A DNA stretch of 64,000 nucleotides. Origin: an uncultured bacterium. GTDB taxonomy: Bacteria; Bacteroidota; Bacteroidia; Bacteroidales; Bacteroidaceae. The notes beneath the pieces were generated by a model that saw only the letters and a program-made list of their open reading frames with translations, had not been told where the DNA came from and did not search any database. The position numbers were made by a program, and so were the translations under genes. The DNA is taken from NCBI GenBank assembly GCA_905216095.1, contig CAJMSQ010000004.1, positions 1 to 64,000 of the forward strand, written 5' to 3'. Below are positions 19,001 through 28,134 of this stretch, piece by piece. Each line of letters starts with the position of its first letter. Position 1 is the first letter of the stretch.

Positions 19001-19452
19001 GCGACTTCGAGAAAGCTATCCTTCTGCACAATATAGACGATGCGTGGAAAGAGAATCTCCGTGAGCTCGACGAGCTGAAGAAGTCCGTGCAGAATGCCAG
19101 CTACGAGCAGAAAGACCCCTTGTTGATTTTCAAACTCGAGAGCGCCGACCTCTTCTCTGCCATGGTAAACCGCATCAACAACTCGACCGTTTCCACCCTG
19201 ATGCGCGGGCAGATACCCGTACAAGCCCCCGAGGAAGTGCGTGAAGCCGCTCCCGAGCAGCAGTCCGCACCCCAGTACACCGAAAGCAAGCAGAACCTCG
19301 ACGATGACGGCAGCCGCGAGGCAGCACAACGCGACACCCGCGAGCGTCAGCAGCAGCCCATCGTCCGTGAGAAGATGCCTAACCGCAACGACCCCTGTCC
19401 CTGCGGAAGCGGAAAGAAGTTCAAGAACTGTCACGGCCGCGGCATCGTGTGA
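16096..19452 (+). CDS. secA: Preprotein translocase ATPase SecA
   Basis: 1118 residues from ATG 16096 ([16 protein letters not shown]); the frame is open further upstream, but those residues do not match SecA. It drives protein export through SecYEG by ATP hydrolysis. Visible are [14 protein letters not shown] (Walker A), the [19 protein letters not shown] region (Walker B), GMTGTA, the second motor domain with [28 protein letters not shown], and the C-terminal zinc motif [14 protein letters not shown]. The protein is long for SecA because of insertions typical of Bacteroidota (for instance around residues 340-480). It probably shares a transcript with the upstream phosphatase-like gene. Confidence 0.97.
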   Translation: MDINKVLSKLFGNKSTRDMKLIQPLVEKVKEVYPAIAELDNDALRAKTKELQATVQHSADDLKEKIETLKGKIEETPIEDRVVIFNQIDKLEKEVLERFEEALVGVQAEAFAIVKETARRFTENEEIVVTATDFDRELAATKDFVTIDGDKAVYHNHWIAGGNDMKWNMVHYDVQLFGGVVLHQGKIAEMATGEGKTLVATLPVFLNALTGNGVHVVTVNDYLAKRDSEWMGPLYMFHGLSVDCIDKHQPNSEARRKAYQADITFGTNNEFGFDYLRDNMAMAPKDLVQRKHNYAIVDEVDSVLIDDARTPLIISGPVPKGDDQLFEQYQPLVERLVEVQRKLATQYLAEAKQLIASDDKKKQEEGFLQLFRSHKALPKNNPLIKFLSEQGIKSGMLKTEAIYMENNNRRMPEATDPLYFVVDEKLHSCDLTDKGNKWLADQVHDDTLFVLPDITGELSALEADATLTDEERLHRKDELLSDYAVKSERVHTILQLLKAYTMFRINEEYVVMDGQVKIVDEQTGRIMEGRRWSDGLHQAVEAKEHVKVEAATQTFATITLQNYFRMYHKLAGMTGTAITEAGEFWNIYKLDVVEIPTNRPVQRVDMNDRVYKTKREKYAAVIEEIEKMRIAGRPVLVGTTSVDVSELLSRMLDLRHIPHQVLNAKLHQKEADIVALAGQSKPGRVTITDEEGNKHEEERLLGAVTIATNMAGRGTDIKLSDDVKAAGGLAIIGTERHESRRVDRQLRGRSGRQGDPGSSVFFVSLEDNLMRLFASERIARVMDRLGFKDGEMIEAKMINNSIERAQKKVEENNFGIRKRLLEYDDVMNKQRTVIYEKRRHALMGERIGMDISNMIWDRVLNIIDNNDYKGARDQFIEIMAMEIPFTEEEFVGTKRDALYEKAFQAAMENFRRKTDRLAEVAMPVITKVYEEQGQIYENILVPISDGRLVYNIRTNLKEAYESGSKAVVRDFEKAILLHNIDDAWKENLRELDELKKSVQNASYEQKDPLLIFKLESADLFSAMVNRINNSTVSTLMRGQIPVQAPEEVREAAPEQQSAPQYTESKQNLDDDGSREAAQRDTRERQQQPIVREKMPNRNDPCPCGSGKKFKNCHGRGIV

Positions 19453-19490
19453 TTCCGGGCGACGGATAAACGCGGACATCTGAAATAGCG

Positions 19491-19546
19491 GATGCGGACG
19501 CCGACCTACCTCCTGACAAGGGAGGTGTCAGCGTCCGCATCGTTTT
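19491..19546 (+). terminator. secA terminator
   Basis: An 11-bp stem GATGCGGACGC/GCGTCCGCATC (19491-19501 with 19531-19541) with an inner ACCTCC/GGAGGT stem, followed by GTTTTG. It lies about 40 nt after the secA stop. Confidence 0.75.
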
Positions 19547-19769
19547 GTTTGTCGGTCCGCATCCGCTGCCGGGGGATGTTTTCCCGTATGCCGCAGAATG
19601 CGTCTCCCGTCCCTGCCGTGGTTGGGTGGTCGATGGAAATGAGACCGAAAGGGCAAAGGCTGAATTGCCTTTTATGATTCTTTCCTGTCCTGCTATTAAA
19701 ACAAAAATCCTGCCTGTCGCTTTGCCGCAGGTGGCGGATGTCATGTGGAAAACGGCATTTGGAACCATC
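19547..19769. other. No feature recognised
   Basis: Non-coding stretch between the secA terminator and repeat copy 3. No credible start, conserved protein, promoter or RNA was recognised. Confidence 0.4.
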
Positions 19770-20026
19770 CGACATTAACATTTTTAACTTTTCTGCCCCG
19801 GGAAAAGACACGATTCCGCATTTATTTTTCACTACGTATAGGGCCGGAAAAAACTACAAGCCATGTAGAAACGACTACATGGCTTCTACGAAATCCCGTC
19901 ATAGGGCCAGTTTCTCCGGGAAAAGGCTTTTTTTGCACGAAAAAAGGGCGGTTTCGGCCGCCCTCCCTGCTTTCGCTATACAAATATACAACATTTTTCC
20001 GCCAAAAGCAAGTAGTGTTAAAATCG
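19770..20026 (-). repeat. Intergenic repeat element copy 3 (subfamily B)
   Basis: 257 bp between secA and lysS. Ends are CGACATTAACA and, on the opposite strand, CGATTTTAACA. The minus-strand promoter is CTTG (20009-20012), 20 bp, TATATTTG (19981-19988). The terminator hairpin is at 19946-19963, followed by its T run. The interior has the subfamily B palindromes of type CTACATGGC-TGTAG (19856-19885). It is nearly identical to copy 4, and like copy 4 has an extra partial end (AATGTTAAAATC, 20036-20047) just outside. If this is included, the unit is about 280 bp. Confidence 0.87.
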
Positions 20027-20252
20027 TCGCCGCTAAATGTTAAAATCAACCCGCGGCGGAAAAACATCCTATGTCTTAGGAAAAAAGAAGTCCGTTCCGC
20101 CCGTCCGTTCCGGACTCATGGAAAACCGTAACCGGCCGGCAGGCGACTTTTCGGCGCGGATTTTTGCACGCGGAAGCGGAAAACGGCCGACCGCTCCTTG
20201 GAAATCCGGCGGCAGCATGATGCCGCGAAAAGTTTTCTCACTTCCTGCTAAA

Positions 20253-20284
20253 TTTGGGAGTACGGAAAAGTTTTTGTACATTTG
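20253..20284 (+). promoter_or_regulatory. lysS promoter
   Basis: TTTG (20253-20256), a 20-bp spacer and TACATTTG (20277-20284). Predicted start near 20291, leaving about 19 nt before the lysS ATG, so no room for a leader-based control element. Confidence 0.75.
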
Positions 20285-20309
20285 CGCTAAATATTGAAAA
20301 ACTGGCAAA

Positions 20310-22031
20310 ATGAACGTATTAGAACTCAGTGAACAGGAAATTTGCCGCCGTGAGTCGCTCGAAGAAATGCGGCGTATGGGCATCAATCCCTATCCCGCGG
20401 CAGAGTTTCCCGTAAATGCTTATTCGACTGATATAAAGGAAACTTTCGATGACGCGGCCGAGCCGCGCGAGGTCTGCATGGCGGGACGCATGATGAGCCG
20501 TCGTGTCATGGGAAAAGCCTCTTTCATTGAACTGCTCGACTCGAAAGGACGCATCCAAGTATACATTACGCGCGACGACATCTGTCCCGGCGAAGACAAG
20601 AACCTTTATAATGTGGTTTTCAAGAAGCTCCTCGACCTGGGAGACTTCGTCGGCGTGCGCGGATTCGTATTCCGCACGCAGACAGGAGAGATTTCCATCC
20701 ACGCGCGTGAGCTGACAGTGCTGGCCAAAAGCCTCAAGCCCCTGCCCGTGGTCAAGGAAAAGGACGGCGTGACCTACGATGCGTTCGACGACCCCGAACT
20801 GCGCTATCGCCAGCGCTACGTGGACCTCATCGTGAATGCCGGGGTAAAGGACACCTTCATGAAGCGTTCGGTGGTGCTCAAGACGATGCGCGCCGCGCTC
20901 GACGAGGCCGGTTACACCGAAGTGGAGACTCCTATCCTCCAGCCCATACCCGGAGGTGCCAGTGCCCGGCCTTTCATCACCCATCACAATTCTCTCGACA
21001 CCGATCTCTATCTCCGCATCGCCACCGAACTTTATCTGAAGCGCCTCATCGTGGGAGGATTCGAGGGAGTCTATGAAATCGGAAAGAACTTCCGCAACGA
21101 GGGAATGGACCGCAATCATAATCCCGAGTTCACCTGCATGGAACTGTACGTCCAATACAAGGACTACAACTGGATGATGGCTTTCACCGAAAAACTCCTG
21201 GAGCGCATCTGCATAGCCGTAAACGGAACGGCTGAAAGCGTTATCGACGGCAAGACCATCAGCTTCAAAGCGCCTTATCGCCGCCTGCCCATCCTCGAGG
21301 CCATAAAGGAAAAGACGGGGCACGACCTTTCCGGAAAAACGGAAGACGAGATACGCGCCATTTGCCGCGAACTGGGCATGGAAATCGACGACACAATGGG
21401 CAAGGGAAAGCTCATCGACGAGATTTTCGGCGAGTTCTGTGAAGGCACATTCATACAACCGACGTTCATCACCGACTATCCCGTGGAAATGTCGCCGCTG
21501 ACGAAAAAGCACCGCACGAATCCCGCGCTGACGGAACGCTTCGAGTTGATGGTGAACGGCAAGGAACTGGCCAATGCCTACTCGGAACTGAACGATCCGA
21601 TAGACCAGGAAGAGCGTTTCCAGGACCAGCTCCGGCTTTCCGAGAAGGGAGACGACGAGGCCATGTTCATAGACCAGGACTTCCTGCGGGCCTTGCAGTA
21701 CGGTATGCCCCCGACGTCGGGCATAGGTATAGGCATAGACCGTCTCGTGATGCTCATGACGGGACAGACGCAGATACAGGAAGTGCTTTTCTTCCCGCAG
21801 ATGCGCCCCGAGAAGAAAGCCCCGCGCGACCCGGCGGCCAAGTACGTGGCGCTGGGCATAGACGAGGCGCTCGTACCCGTATTGCAGAAGGCCGGATACA
21901 ACCTTGTCAGCGACCTGGAAGAGGCCAACGCGCAAAAGATTCAGCAGCAAATCGGTGAAATCATAAAGAAATATAAGCTTGACCTTACCAAACCTTCGGT
22001 GCAGGACATTGAAAGTTGGAAGAAAGGCTGA
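20310..22031 (+). CDS. lysS: Lysyl-tRNA synthetase (class II)
   Basis: 573 residues. It charges tRNA-Lys in the cytosol. The N-terminal OB-fold anticodon-binding domain covers roughly residues 55-150 ([23 protein letters not shown]). The class II core follows with motif 2 ([20 protein letters not shown]) and motif 3 ([15 protein letters not shown]). About 65 extra C-terminal residues follow the core, as seen in Bacteroidota LysS. gpsA starts about 90 nt downstream on the same strand and is probably co-transcribed. Confidence 0.97.
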   Translation: MNVLELSEQEICRRESLEEMRRMGINPYPAAEFPVNAYSTDIKETFDDAAEPREVCMAGRMMSRRVMGKASFIELLDSKGRIQVYITRDDICPGEDKNLYNVVFKKLLDLGDFVGVRGFVFRTQTGEISIHARELTVLAKSLKPLPVVKEKDGVTYDAFDDPELRYRQRYVDLIVNAGVKDTFMKRSVVLKTMRAALDEAGYTEVETPILQPIPGGASARPFITHHNSLDTDLYLRIATELYLKRLIVGGFEGVYEIGKNFRNEGMDRNHNPEFTCMELYVQYKDYNWMMAFTEKLLERICIAVNGTAESVIDGKTISFKAPYRRLPILEAIKEKTGHDLSGKTEDEIRAICRELGMEIDDTMGKGKLIDEIFGEFCEGTFIQPTFITDYPVEMSPLTKKHRTNPALTERFELMVNGKELANAYSELNDPIDQEERFQDQLRLSEKGDDEAMFIDQDFLRALQYGMPPTSGIGIGIDRLVMLMTGQTQIQEVLFFPQMRPEKKAPRDPAAKYVALGIDEALVPVLQKAGYNLVSDLEEANAQKIQQQIGEIIKKYKLDLTKPSVQDIESWKKG

Positions 22032-22121
22032 GCCTGAACATACCGTGCGGGGGTGGGGGAGACGACTGCCTTGTCTTTCTCCTCCCATCGCCGGCTCCGG
22101 TGTTTCTTGAACAACAGTTAT

Positions 22122-23216
22122 ATGGATTTTTCCAAGAGTAGAAGCGGATTCTTCAGGTCTTCCAAAGAAGAAAACCATGATGGGGACTGTCCGGTGCTGG
22201 AAGACTTCGCGCAGAAGATAGGCGCGGCGCCCGTAGGCATAGCCATCATGGGCGGAGGCAGCTGGGCGACGGCCATTGCCAAGATTGTACTCGAAAAAGC
22301 CGAGCGCATCACGTGGTATATGCGTAGGCCCGAAGCCATCGAAGAGTTCAAACGGCTGGAGCATAACCCGTCTTATCTCACGAGTGTGCACTTCGATATC
22401 TCCCGGATTACCTTCTCGTCGGACATCAATGAAGTGGTGCGCACGTGCGGAACGCTGATTTTTGTCACTCCTTCACCTTATATCAAGAACCATCTGAAGA
22501 AACTGAAGGAAAAAATCCACAACAAGTTCGTCATTACGGCCATCAAGGGCATCGTCCCCGACGAGAACCTGATTTGTTCCGAGTATTTCAGACAGGTTTA
22601 CAACGTTCCCGATGACAATCTGGCCGTTCTCGGCGGTCCCAGCCATGCGGAGGAAGTCGCGCTCGGCCGTCTCACTTATCTGACCGTCGGATGTACGGAC
22701 GAGGAGAAGGCACGTGCTTTCGCCGACCTCATAGCCGGAAGTTACGTCAAGACGAAAACGGCCACCGATGTCATCGGAATTGAATACGCTTCTGTGCTGA
22801 AAAACGTTTATGCCATAGCGGCCGGTATCTGTAACGGCCTGAAATACGGCGATAACTTCCAGAGCGTGCTGATGGCCAACGCGGTACAGGAAACCAACCG
22901 CTTCCTGCGTGCCGTTTACCCCGTGGAACGCAATGTCTATGATTCCGTTTATCTGGGCGACCTGCTGGTTACGGGCTACTCAAACTTCTCCCGCAACCGC
23001 GTGTTCGGCACGATGATAGGCCGTGGATATAGCGTGAAGTCGGCGCAGATAGAGATGGAGATGATTGCCGAAGGCTTCTTCGGAACCAAGTGCATGAAAG
23101 ACATCAACCGTCACTTTCATGTGAACATGCCCATCCTTGATGCGGTTTACAACATCCTGTATGAGCGGATTTCGCCCGCCATCGAAATCAAGTTGCTGAC
23201 CGATTCGTTCCGCTGA
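22122..23216 (+). CDS. gpsA: Glycerol-3-phosphate dehydrogenase [NAD(P)+]
   Basis: About 364 residues from ATG 22122 (MDFSKSRSGFFRS), chosen because the longer frame from 22053 adds residues without family similarity. The first 40 residues before IAIMGGGSWATA are unusual and could be an extension or reflect a later start. The Rossmann loop GGGSWATA, VTPSPYIKNHLKK, AIKGIVPDENL, LGGPSHAEEVALG and EYASVLKNVYAIAAGI identify GpsA, which reduces dihydroxyacetone phosphate to glycerol-3-phosphate for phospholipid synthesis. It probably forms an operon with lysS. The pgi gene that I would expect next in related genomes is absent here. Confidence 0.93.
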   Translation: MDFSKSRSGFFRSSKEENHDGDCPVLEDFAQKIGAAPVGIAIMGGGSWATAIAKIVLEKAERITWYMRRPEAIEEFKRLEHNPSYLTSVHFDISRITFSSDINEVVRTCGTLIFVTPSPYIKNHLKKLKEKIHNKFVITAIKGIVPDENLICSEYFRQVYNVPDDNLAVLGGPSHAEEVALGRLTYLTVGCTDEEKARAFADLIAGSYVKTKTATDVIGIEYASVLKNVYAIAAGICNGLKYGDNFQSVLMANAVQETNRFLRAVYPVERNVYDSVYLGDLLVTGYSNFSRNRVFGTMIGRGYSVKSAQIEMEMIAEGFFGTKCMKDINRHFHVNMPILDAVYNILYERISPAIEIKLLTDSFR

Positions 23217-23262
23217 TTGTGCAGGCGCTTCGGCGCAACGCCGTTCCGGACACGCCGGGACG

Positions 23263-23970
23263 TCATTTATAAATCAGAAAGATGGCTGGAATTTTTCCAA
23301 GGTCGGGCATTCCCTGTTTTTTCCATTCGCGCAGCGTCCGTGTGCGGACATATTCATCTTCGGTAGTCAGGCCTGCCGCTATGCAAAGCCGTGTCTGCGG
23401 ATTGCAGGCGGAACATATATCGGCGAACAGGCGTGCATTGCGATAAGGGGTCTCGATAAATAGCTGCGTCTGTCCTTCACTGACGGCGCGGGCCTCCAGT
23501 TGTTTCAGCCGTTTGGCACGTTGTGATGGATCGATGGGCAGATAGCCGTGAAAAGCAAAGCTTTGTCCGTTGAAACCCGACGCCATCACGGCCAGCAGGA
23601 TGGACGAAGGTCCGACCAGCGGGACGACACGCAATCCTTCGCGCTGGGCAATGGCCACGATGTCGGCACCCGGATCGGCCACGGCGGGGCATCCGGCCTC
23701 GCTGATGACGCCTACCGGCTCACCATGCCTGAGCGGCTCGAGATATTGTGAGAACAAAGCGGTGTCGGCGTGCTTCCCCATCGGATAGAAAGTAAGCCCG
23801 TCGATGTCTATGCTGCGCTCAACCTGTTTCAGGAAGCGCCGGGCCGTGCGCAGCTCTTCGACAATGAAATGGCGGATGCCGAGAATGACTTCTTTGTTGT
23901 AGGCAGGCAGGACCTTTTCTGTAGGCGTGTCGCCGAGTGTTACGGGGATGAGATAGAGTGCGGGCGTCAT
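23263..23970 (-). CDS. RsmI-like SAM-dependent methyltransferase
   Basis: 235 residues of the tetrapyrrole methylase fold. Seen are LYLIPVTLG at the N terminus, GVISEAGCPAVADPGADIVAIAQREG (the RsmI-type SAM-binding region), VPLVGPSSILLAVMASGFNGQSFAFHGYLP, and FIETPYRNARLFADI. It resembles 16S rRNA cytidine 2'-O-methyltransferase but is shorter than many RsmI proteins and lacks a recognisable C-terminal extension. It may be an RsmI paralog with another RNA target. The start overlaps the stop of the upstream glycosyltransferase gene by 4 nt. Confidence 0.8.
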   Translation of the reverse strand: MTPALYLIPVTLGDTPTEKVLPAYNKEVILGIRHFIVEELRTARRFLKQVERSIDIDGLTFYPMGKHADTALFSQYLEPLRHGEPVGVISEAGCPAVADPGADIVAIAQREGLRVVPLVGPSSILLAVMASGFNGQSFAFHGYLPIDPSQRAKRLKQLEARAVSEGQTQLFIETPYRNARLFADICSACNPQTRLCIAAGLTTEDEYVRTRTLREWKKQGMPDLGKIPAIFLIYK

Positions 23971-25007
23971 GAGCGTTCGGAGTGTGGGGTGACGGGAAGC
24001 GATGAGAAGGTTTTCTTCCCCTTGATATAATATTGTATAAGCAGGCTAAAGGATACGCGTTCGGGAATGCCTTTCAGTACGGTTTTCCGCAGGTTCTCTT
24101 CGCGTTGTGTGCGGAATTCGCTGCGGATGCGCCGGTATTCGCGGCGCGCCCTGTATATGGCCCGCGCATTGGCAAGGTCACCGCCGGCCAGAAACTTGAG
24201 TGCAGCGACGTAATCCAGCAGGCAACGCATGCGCATGACGGCATTCAGTTCCTCTTCGGGCAGGTTTTTGTAAAGCATCAGCAGGTTGTTGCGGAAATTC
24301 AGGAACGTCTTGCGCGGATTTCCCTGCTCCAGCGAAGCGCCGCCTACGTGGTAGGCCCGGCTTTCGGGCACGCAGACAATGGCCCGTCCGCGGCTGCGCA
24401 GCCGCCAGCACAGGTCGATTTCCTCCATGTGGGCAAAGAAACGGCCGTCCAGGCCGCCTGCTTCCAGCCAGTCGGTTCTTCGTATCATCAAGGCCGCACC
24501 CGTGGCCCACAACAAAGGAGCTATGTCGTCGTACTGGCCTTTGTCCCGTTCCAAGGTGTCGAATACGCGCCCGCGGCAGAAAGGATAGCCGTAGCGGTCC
24601 AGGTATCCGCCGCACGCTCCGGCATATTCGAAGCACGACTTGTCGCTTTGCGACAGCAGTTTGGGCTGGCAGGCCGCAGCTTCCGGATGCTTCTCCATAT
24701 ATTCCAGCATCGGGCGGAGCCATCCCCCGGGCACTTCCACGTCCGAGTTCAGCAAAAGAAAATATTCATGTCCGAGTTGTGCCAGCGCACGGTTATATCC
24801 TTCGGCGAATCCGTAGTTTTCGGGCAACCGGATGAGTTGTACGTCGGGAAACTCGCGTTCAAGCATCTCGCATGAGTCATCTGTCGAACCGTTGTCGGCC
24901 ACGATGACGTCCGCATCCGCGGCCGAGCCGCTGACGACCGAGGGGAGGAAACGGCGCATCATGGCGGAACCGTTCCAGTTGAGTATGACGACGGCAATTT
25001 TCTTCAT
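23967..25007 (-). CDS. Family 2 glycosyltransferase
   Basis: 346 residues of the GT-A fold. VVILNWNGSAMMRRFLPSVV with VIVADNGSTDDS forms the nucleotide-sugar site, and LLNSDVEVPGGWLRPM carries the metal-binding NSD motif. The segment MEEIDLCWRLRSRGRAIVCVPESRAYHVGG is typical of rhamnosyl-type transferases. No transmembrane helix is evident. It probably adds sugar to a surface polysaccharide or glycolipid; donor and acceptor are unknown. It lies in a tight minus-strand run with mtaB upstream and the RsmI-like gene downstream. Confidence 0.85.
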   Translation of the reverse strand: MKKIAVVILNWNGSAMMRRFLPSVVSGSAADADVIVADNGSTDDSCEMLEREFPDVQLIRLPENYGFAEGYNRALAQLGHEYFLLLNSDVEVPGGWLRPMLEYMEKHPEAAACQPKLLSQSDKSCFEYAGACGGYLDRYGYPFCRGRVFDTLERDKGQYDDIAPLLWATGAALMIRRTDWLEAGGLDGRFFAHMEEIDLCWRLRSRGRAIVCVPESRAYHVGGASLEQGNPRKTFLNFRNNLLMLYKNLPEEELNAVMRMRCLLDYVAALKFLAGGDLANARAIYRARREYRRIRSEFRTQREENLRKTVLKGIPERVSFSLLIQYYIKGKKTFSSLPVTPHSERS

Positions 25008-25041
25008 GTCCGTTCTTTTTCAATGGTAGGGAAAAATGTTT

Positions 25042-26379
25042 TTATCCGAGGGACGTCAAAGCATCCCTTTCCTCGTTGAATCCGCCTAACCTTACAGGTG
25101 TCAGCAGGTTGTCTTGTTCCGCCTCGCAGGTCGCCTCTACGCGGATGTAGTTGTCCGTGAAGCCGTGCATGAGATGCCCCTCTTTGGCATGTTCCCACAG
25201 CACCGTGCGCGCTGTCCCGACATATTTCTCGTAGAAAGTCAGCCTTTTTTGTTCGGACAACTCGATGAGCCGCCGGCTGCGCTCGTGCTTCTCCTGCGGA
25301 CTGACGGTATGCGGAATCTCCAGTGCTTTTGTTCCCGGCCGTTCCGAGTAGCTGAACACGTGCAGCTGGGCAATGTCCAGGTCGCGGATGAAGCGGAAGG
25401 CATCCTCAAAGTATTCCGCAGTCTCGCCCCTCGTGCCCACAATCACGTCCACGCCGATGAAGGCGTCGGGCATGGCTTTCCGGATGCGGTTCACCTTGTC
25501 CGCGAACAGCTTGGTGTCGTATCTGCGGTGCATGAGCCGCAGCACGTCGTCCGAACCGCTCTGCAACGGAATGTGGAAGTGGGGCATGAAAGCGCGTGAG
25601 CCTGCGCAAAAATCAATGATGTCGTCGGTCAGCAGGTTCGGCTCTATGGATGAGATGCGGTAACGCTCGATGCCTTCCACCCGGTCCAGGGCTTTTACCA
25701 GGTCGAAGAAGCTTTCGTCCGTCGAGCGGCCGAAGTCGCCGATGTTCACGCCGGTAATGACAATCTCCTTGCCACCCTCGCGCGCCACATCTCCGGCCTG
25801 TGCCACGAGAGAGGCTATGCTGCCGTTGCGCGACCGTCCGCGTGCAATGGGAATGGTGCAGTAGGTGCAATAATAATTACACCCGTCCTGCACTTTCAGG
25901 AAATAACGCGTGCGGTCGCCGCGCGAGCAGGACGGCACAAAGGTCCTGATTTCGCGTGTGGGTACGGCTATGGCCTCGTGGCAGGCATCTCCGCTTTCGA
26001 GAGCCTGTTTCTGTGCCATCCGTTCCCGTATGTAGCGCACCACATCGCCTTTCTGCTCCATGCCGAGCACGAGGTCCACGCCGTCCAGGCCCGCGACCAG
26101 TTGCGGTTGCAGTTGCGCATAACAACCCATCACCAAGACGAACGCCCCCGGATGCTCGCGCGTGAGCCGGCGGATGGTTTGCCGGCATTTCTGGTCGGCC
26201 ACGTCGGTCACCGAACAGGTGTTGATGATGCAGATGTCGGCACGTTCGCCTTTCTCTGCCGGTCGGACGCCCTGCTGTGCCAAGGTGTCGCGCAGCGAGG
26301 ACGTTTCCGCAAAGTTCAACTTGCAGCCCAATGTCACGTAGGCCGCACACATATTATATAAAGGAGTATCCTGGTTCAT
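25042..26379 (-). CDS. mtaB: tRNA methylthiotransferase MtaB
   Basis: 445 residues from MNQDTPLYNM. A radical-SAM enzyme that adds a methylthio group to threonylcarbamoyl-A37 of tRNA. The N-terminal domain has the three cysteines of the first cluster (LGCKLN, NTCSVT, MGCYAQ). The radical-SAM motif is CNYYCTYC. A C-terminal TRAM-like region (TVLWEHAKEGHLMHGFTDNYIRVEA) closes the protein. The TLGCKLNFAE start and the absence of MiaB-type features favour MtaB over MiaB or RimO. A -7-like TACCTTTG lies on the minus strand near 26425-26432. Confidence 0.9.
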   Translation of the reverse strand: MNQDTPLYNMCAAYVTLGCKLNFAETSSLRDTLAQQGVRPAEKGERADICIINTCSVTDVADQKCRQTIRRLTREHPGAFVLVMGCYAQLQPQLVAGLDGVDLVLGMEQKGDVVRYIRERMAQKQALESGDACHEAIAVPTREIRTFVPSCSRGDRTRYFLKVQDGCNYYCTYCTIPIARGRSRNGSIASLVAQAGDVAREGGKEIVITGVNIGDFGRSTDESFFDLVKALDRVEGIERYRISSIEPNLLTDDIIDFCAGSRAFMPHFHIPLQSGSDDVLRLMHRRYDTKLFADKVNRIRKAMPDAFIGVDVIVGTRGETAEYFEDAFRFIRDLDIAQLHVFSYSERPGTKALEIPHTVSPQEKHERSRRLIELSEQKRLTFYEKYVGTARTVLWEHAKEGHLMHGFTDNYIRVEATCEAEQDNLLTPVRLGGFNEERDALTSLG

Positions 26380-26553
26380 GGAAAAGTGCAGAAGATGAAA
26401 TTTCGTGCCTTCTGAAGGCGAAAGCAAAGGTACGACATTTCACGGAGTTGCCGAAACGTAAAAAAATATTTTTAGGAAACGGCACTAAATCTGCATGTTA
26501 TGAAACGGATATGTTAAAAAACATACTTTTTACTCAAAAAAAAGAGGGAAATC

Positions 26554-26584
26554 CTTGCAGGTAATGAAAAAGTACGTACCTTTG
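26554..26584 (+). promoter_or_regulatory. Promoter of small lipoprotein gene
   Basis: CTTG (26554-26557), a 19-bp spacer and TACCTTTG (26577-26584), ending 50 bases before the ATG. The -33 has one mismatch to TTTG. Confidence 0.65.
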
Positions 26585-26634
26585 CAGCGTTTTAATAAAG
26601 CAATTGATTGTTTAACAAAAAACTTAAAAACAAA

Positions 26635-26826
26635 ATGAAGAAGTTAGTTTTCATGTTCGTAGCTATGGCTGCAATTTCTTTCGCTTCTTGCGGTAACACT
26701 GAGAAGGCTGGTGACGCTGTTGATAGCACTGCTGATAGCGCAGTAGTAGCTGATAGCGCTGCTGATAGCGTAGCTGCTGACAGCGTAGTTGCTGACAGCG
26801 CTTCTGCCGACAGCGTAAACGCTTAA
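26635..26826 (+). CDS. Small Ala/Asp/Ser-repeat lipoprotein
   Basis: 63 residues from MKKLVFMFVAM; an in-frame ATG 27 nt upstream would spoil the signal peptide. The hydrophobic signal ends in FASC, a lipobox, so mature protein begins at Cys about 20. The remaining 43 residues are almost only Ala, Asp, Ser and Val, with seven DS pairs spaced 4-7 residues apart. The DNA behind them is a run of related units around GCTGATAGC (26716-26820). It is probably an acidic, disordered lipoprotein facing the periplasm or surface. No function is known to me. Own promoter and terminator, so it is a single-gene transcript. Confidence 0.75.
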   Translation: MKKLVFMFVAMAAISFASCGNTEKAGDAVDSTADSAVVADSAADSVAADSVVADSASADSVNA

Positions 26827-26884
26827 GTAGAACTCTGCTAAAAGCTTTCTCGTACAGACTTAGTACGAACAAAGAAGAGAATTG

Positions 26885-26918
26885 AGACCTGTGAACTATG
26901 TTTGCAGGTTCTTTTTTT
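26885..26918 (+). terminator. Terminator of small lipoprotein gene
   Basis: Short stem GACCTG/CAGGTT around a 12-nt loop, followed by CTTTTTTT, 60 nt after the stop codon. Confidence 0.65.
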
Positions 26919-27008
26919 GCTCTTTTTTCGGCCTGTCCGGGCACATGCCAGCAACAAAGTCCGGAATCCGGTTTCGGGAATGCCGTTCCTTTTAACATTT
27001 CCCGGCGA

Positions 27009-27262
27009 CGATTTTAACACTACTTGCTTTTGGTGGAAAAATGTTGTATATTTGTATAGCGAAAGCAGGGAGGGCGGCCGAAACCGCCCTTTTTTCGTGC
27101 AAAAAAGCCCTTTTCCCGGAGAAACCGGCCCTATGACGGGATTTCGTAGAAGCCATGTAGTCCGTTCTACATGGCATGTAGTTTTTCCCGGCCCTATATG
27201 TGGTGAAAAATAAGTGCGGGATAGCGTCTTTTTCTCGGGCGGAAAAGTTAAAAATGTTAATT
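27009..27262 (+). repeat. Intergenic repeat element copy 4 (subfamily B)
   Basis: 254 bp, the only copy in this window whose internal promoter points along the plus strand: CTTG (27023-27026), 20 bp, TATATTTG (27047-27054). The terminator hairpin is at 27072-27089 with T run 27090-27095. Nearly identical to copy 3 in opposite orientation, including an extra partial end (TTTTAACATTT, 26989-27000) just outside the boundary. It sits between convergent genes. Confidence 0.87.
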
Positions 27263-27371
27263 CTTCGTGCAGACAGATGTCGCTTTCTGTTGTTCATCTT
27301 TGGGATAGGGACGGTTGGCGGCAGTTCCTGTTCCGGCGGGAAGGCTTCTGCTTCAGACAAGCACAAATGTA

Positions 27372-27411
27372 GCCCGCTCTTCGTCGGATACGGTTTCCGT
27401 GAAGAGCGGGC
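27372..27411 (-). terminator. Hairpin after DUF308 gene
   Basis: A perfect 11-bp stem, GCCCGCTCTTC (27372-27382) with GAAGAGCGGGC (27401-27411), about 46 nt beyond the stop. No clear T run follows, so terminator function is only probable. Confidence 0.5.
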
Positions 27412-27457
27412 GCTGTGTATGTTCCTGCGTGCAAAGGGCTTGCAGGCCTGTGCCGTC

Positions 27458-28021
27458 TCAGGGCAGGACGGGCAGGTCCTTGTCAGGGACAGGCGATTTT
27501 TTGAGCAGATATACCGTCCAAAGTTCGAGCAGGGCATAAATGATGAAGCCCGAGCCGATAACAATCATGGGAAGGCCGGCTATTGCTTCCTTACGGTCGC
27601 TCAGCAGGATGAACAGGCCGCCTGCCATTTCGAGAGTGGGCACCACGTAGTAGAAGAAACTGCTTCTGATGCCGCCGCGGCGTATATCCCATAGCGTGTA
27701 GAACTGGGTGCCCGAAGCGATTAACAGGAATGCGGCCAGCAAGTACATGAGTGCTTCGATGAACAGGCCGGGCCAAAGCAACAACACCAGTCCGAAGAGT
27801 ATGCTGCCCGTACCTACGACGGGGTAGAGCAGGGGCATACGGCGGTTTTCGGCATTGCGTGCGAAGTGGCTGACCAAGGCGACGCTGCCGGGAATGATGA
27901 AAAGCACGCCGCATACCATGACAATCCATGTCGTGACGCGTTCGGAAAACACGACGAGCAGTATGCCCAAATCCAGAATGCAGAGGGCGCGTGCCACAAT
28001 GCTTTGAATGAACTTTTTCAT
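27458..28021 (-). CDS. HdeD-like DUF308 membrane protein
   Basis: 187 residues from MKKFIQSIVARAL; the frame is open upstream, but that part is not membrane-like. About six hydrophobic helices arranged in pairs (ALCILDLGILLVVF, IVMVCGVLFIIPGSVALV, LLYPVVGTGSILFGLVLLLWPGLFIEALMYLLAAFLLIASG, and so on), the pattern of the DUF308/HdeD family. HdeD is linked to acid resistance in Escherichia coli, but the role of Bacteroidota members is not established. Nothing in the neighbourhood points to a specific task. Confidence 0.75.
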   Translation of the reverse strand: MKKFIQSIVARALCILDLGILLVVFSERVTTWIVMVCGVLFIIPGSVALVSHFARNAENRRMPLLYPVVGTGSILFGLVLLLWPGLFIEALMYLLAAFLLIASGTQFYTLWDIRRGGIRSSFFYYVVPTLEMAGGLFILLSDRKEAIAGLPMIVIGSGFIIYALLELWTVYLLKKSPVPDKDLPVLP

Positions 28022-28134
28022 AAGGCGATATGTTTTTTGTTCTTGACTAAAGAAAAAATCATGTCGTTTTATCGGTGCTGTCTGCCCGCTGCCCGGGGCA
28101 GGACGGGGCATGAATGCCGCTCTCCTGAAGGGAC

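Noticed and set aside
20253-20309. T-box or other riboswitch upstream of lysS
   Set aside because: The predicted start is about 19 nt from the ATG, leaving no space for one.
20319-22391. 690-codon frame on the minus strand
   Set aside because: Shadow of lysS and the start of gpsA; no recognisable domain.
25042-26379. MiaB or RimO instead of MtaB
   Set aside because: The N-terminal spacing and LGCKLNFAE motif fit MtaB better; MiaB usually has QMN in that position.
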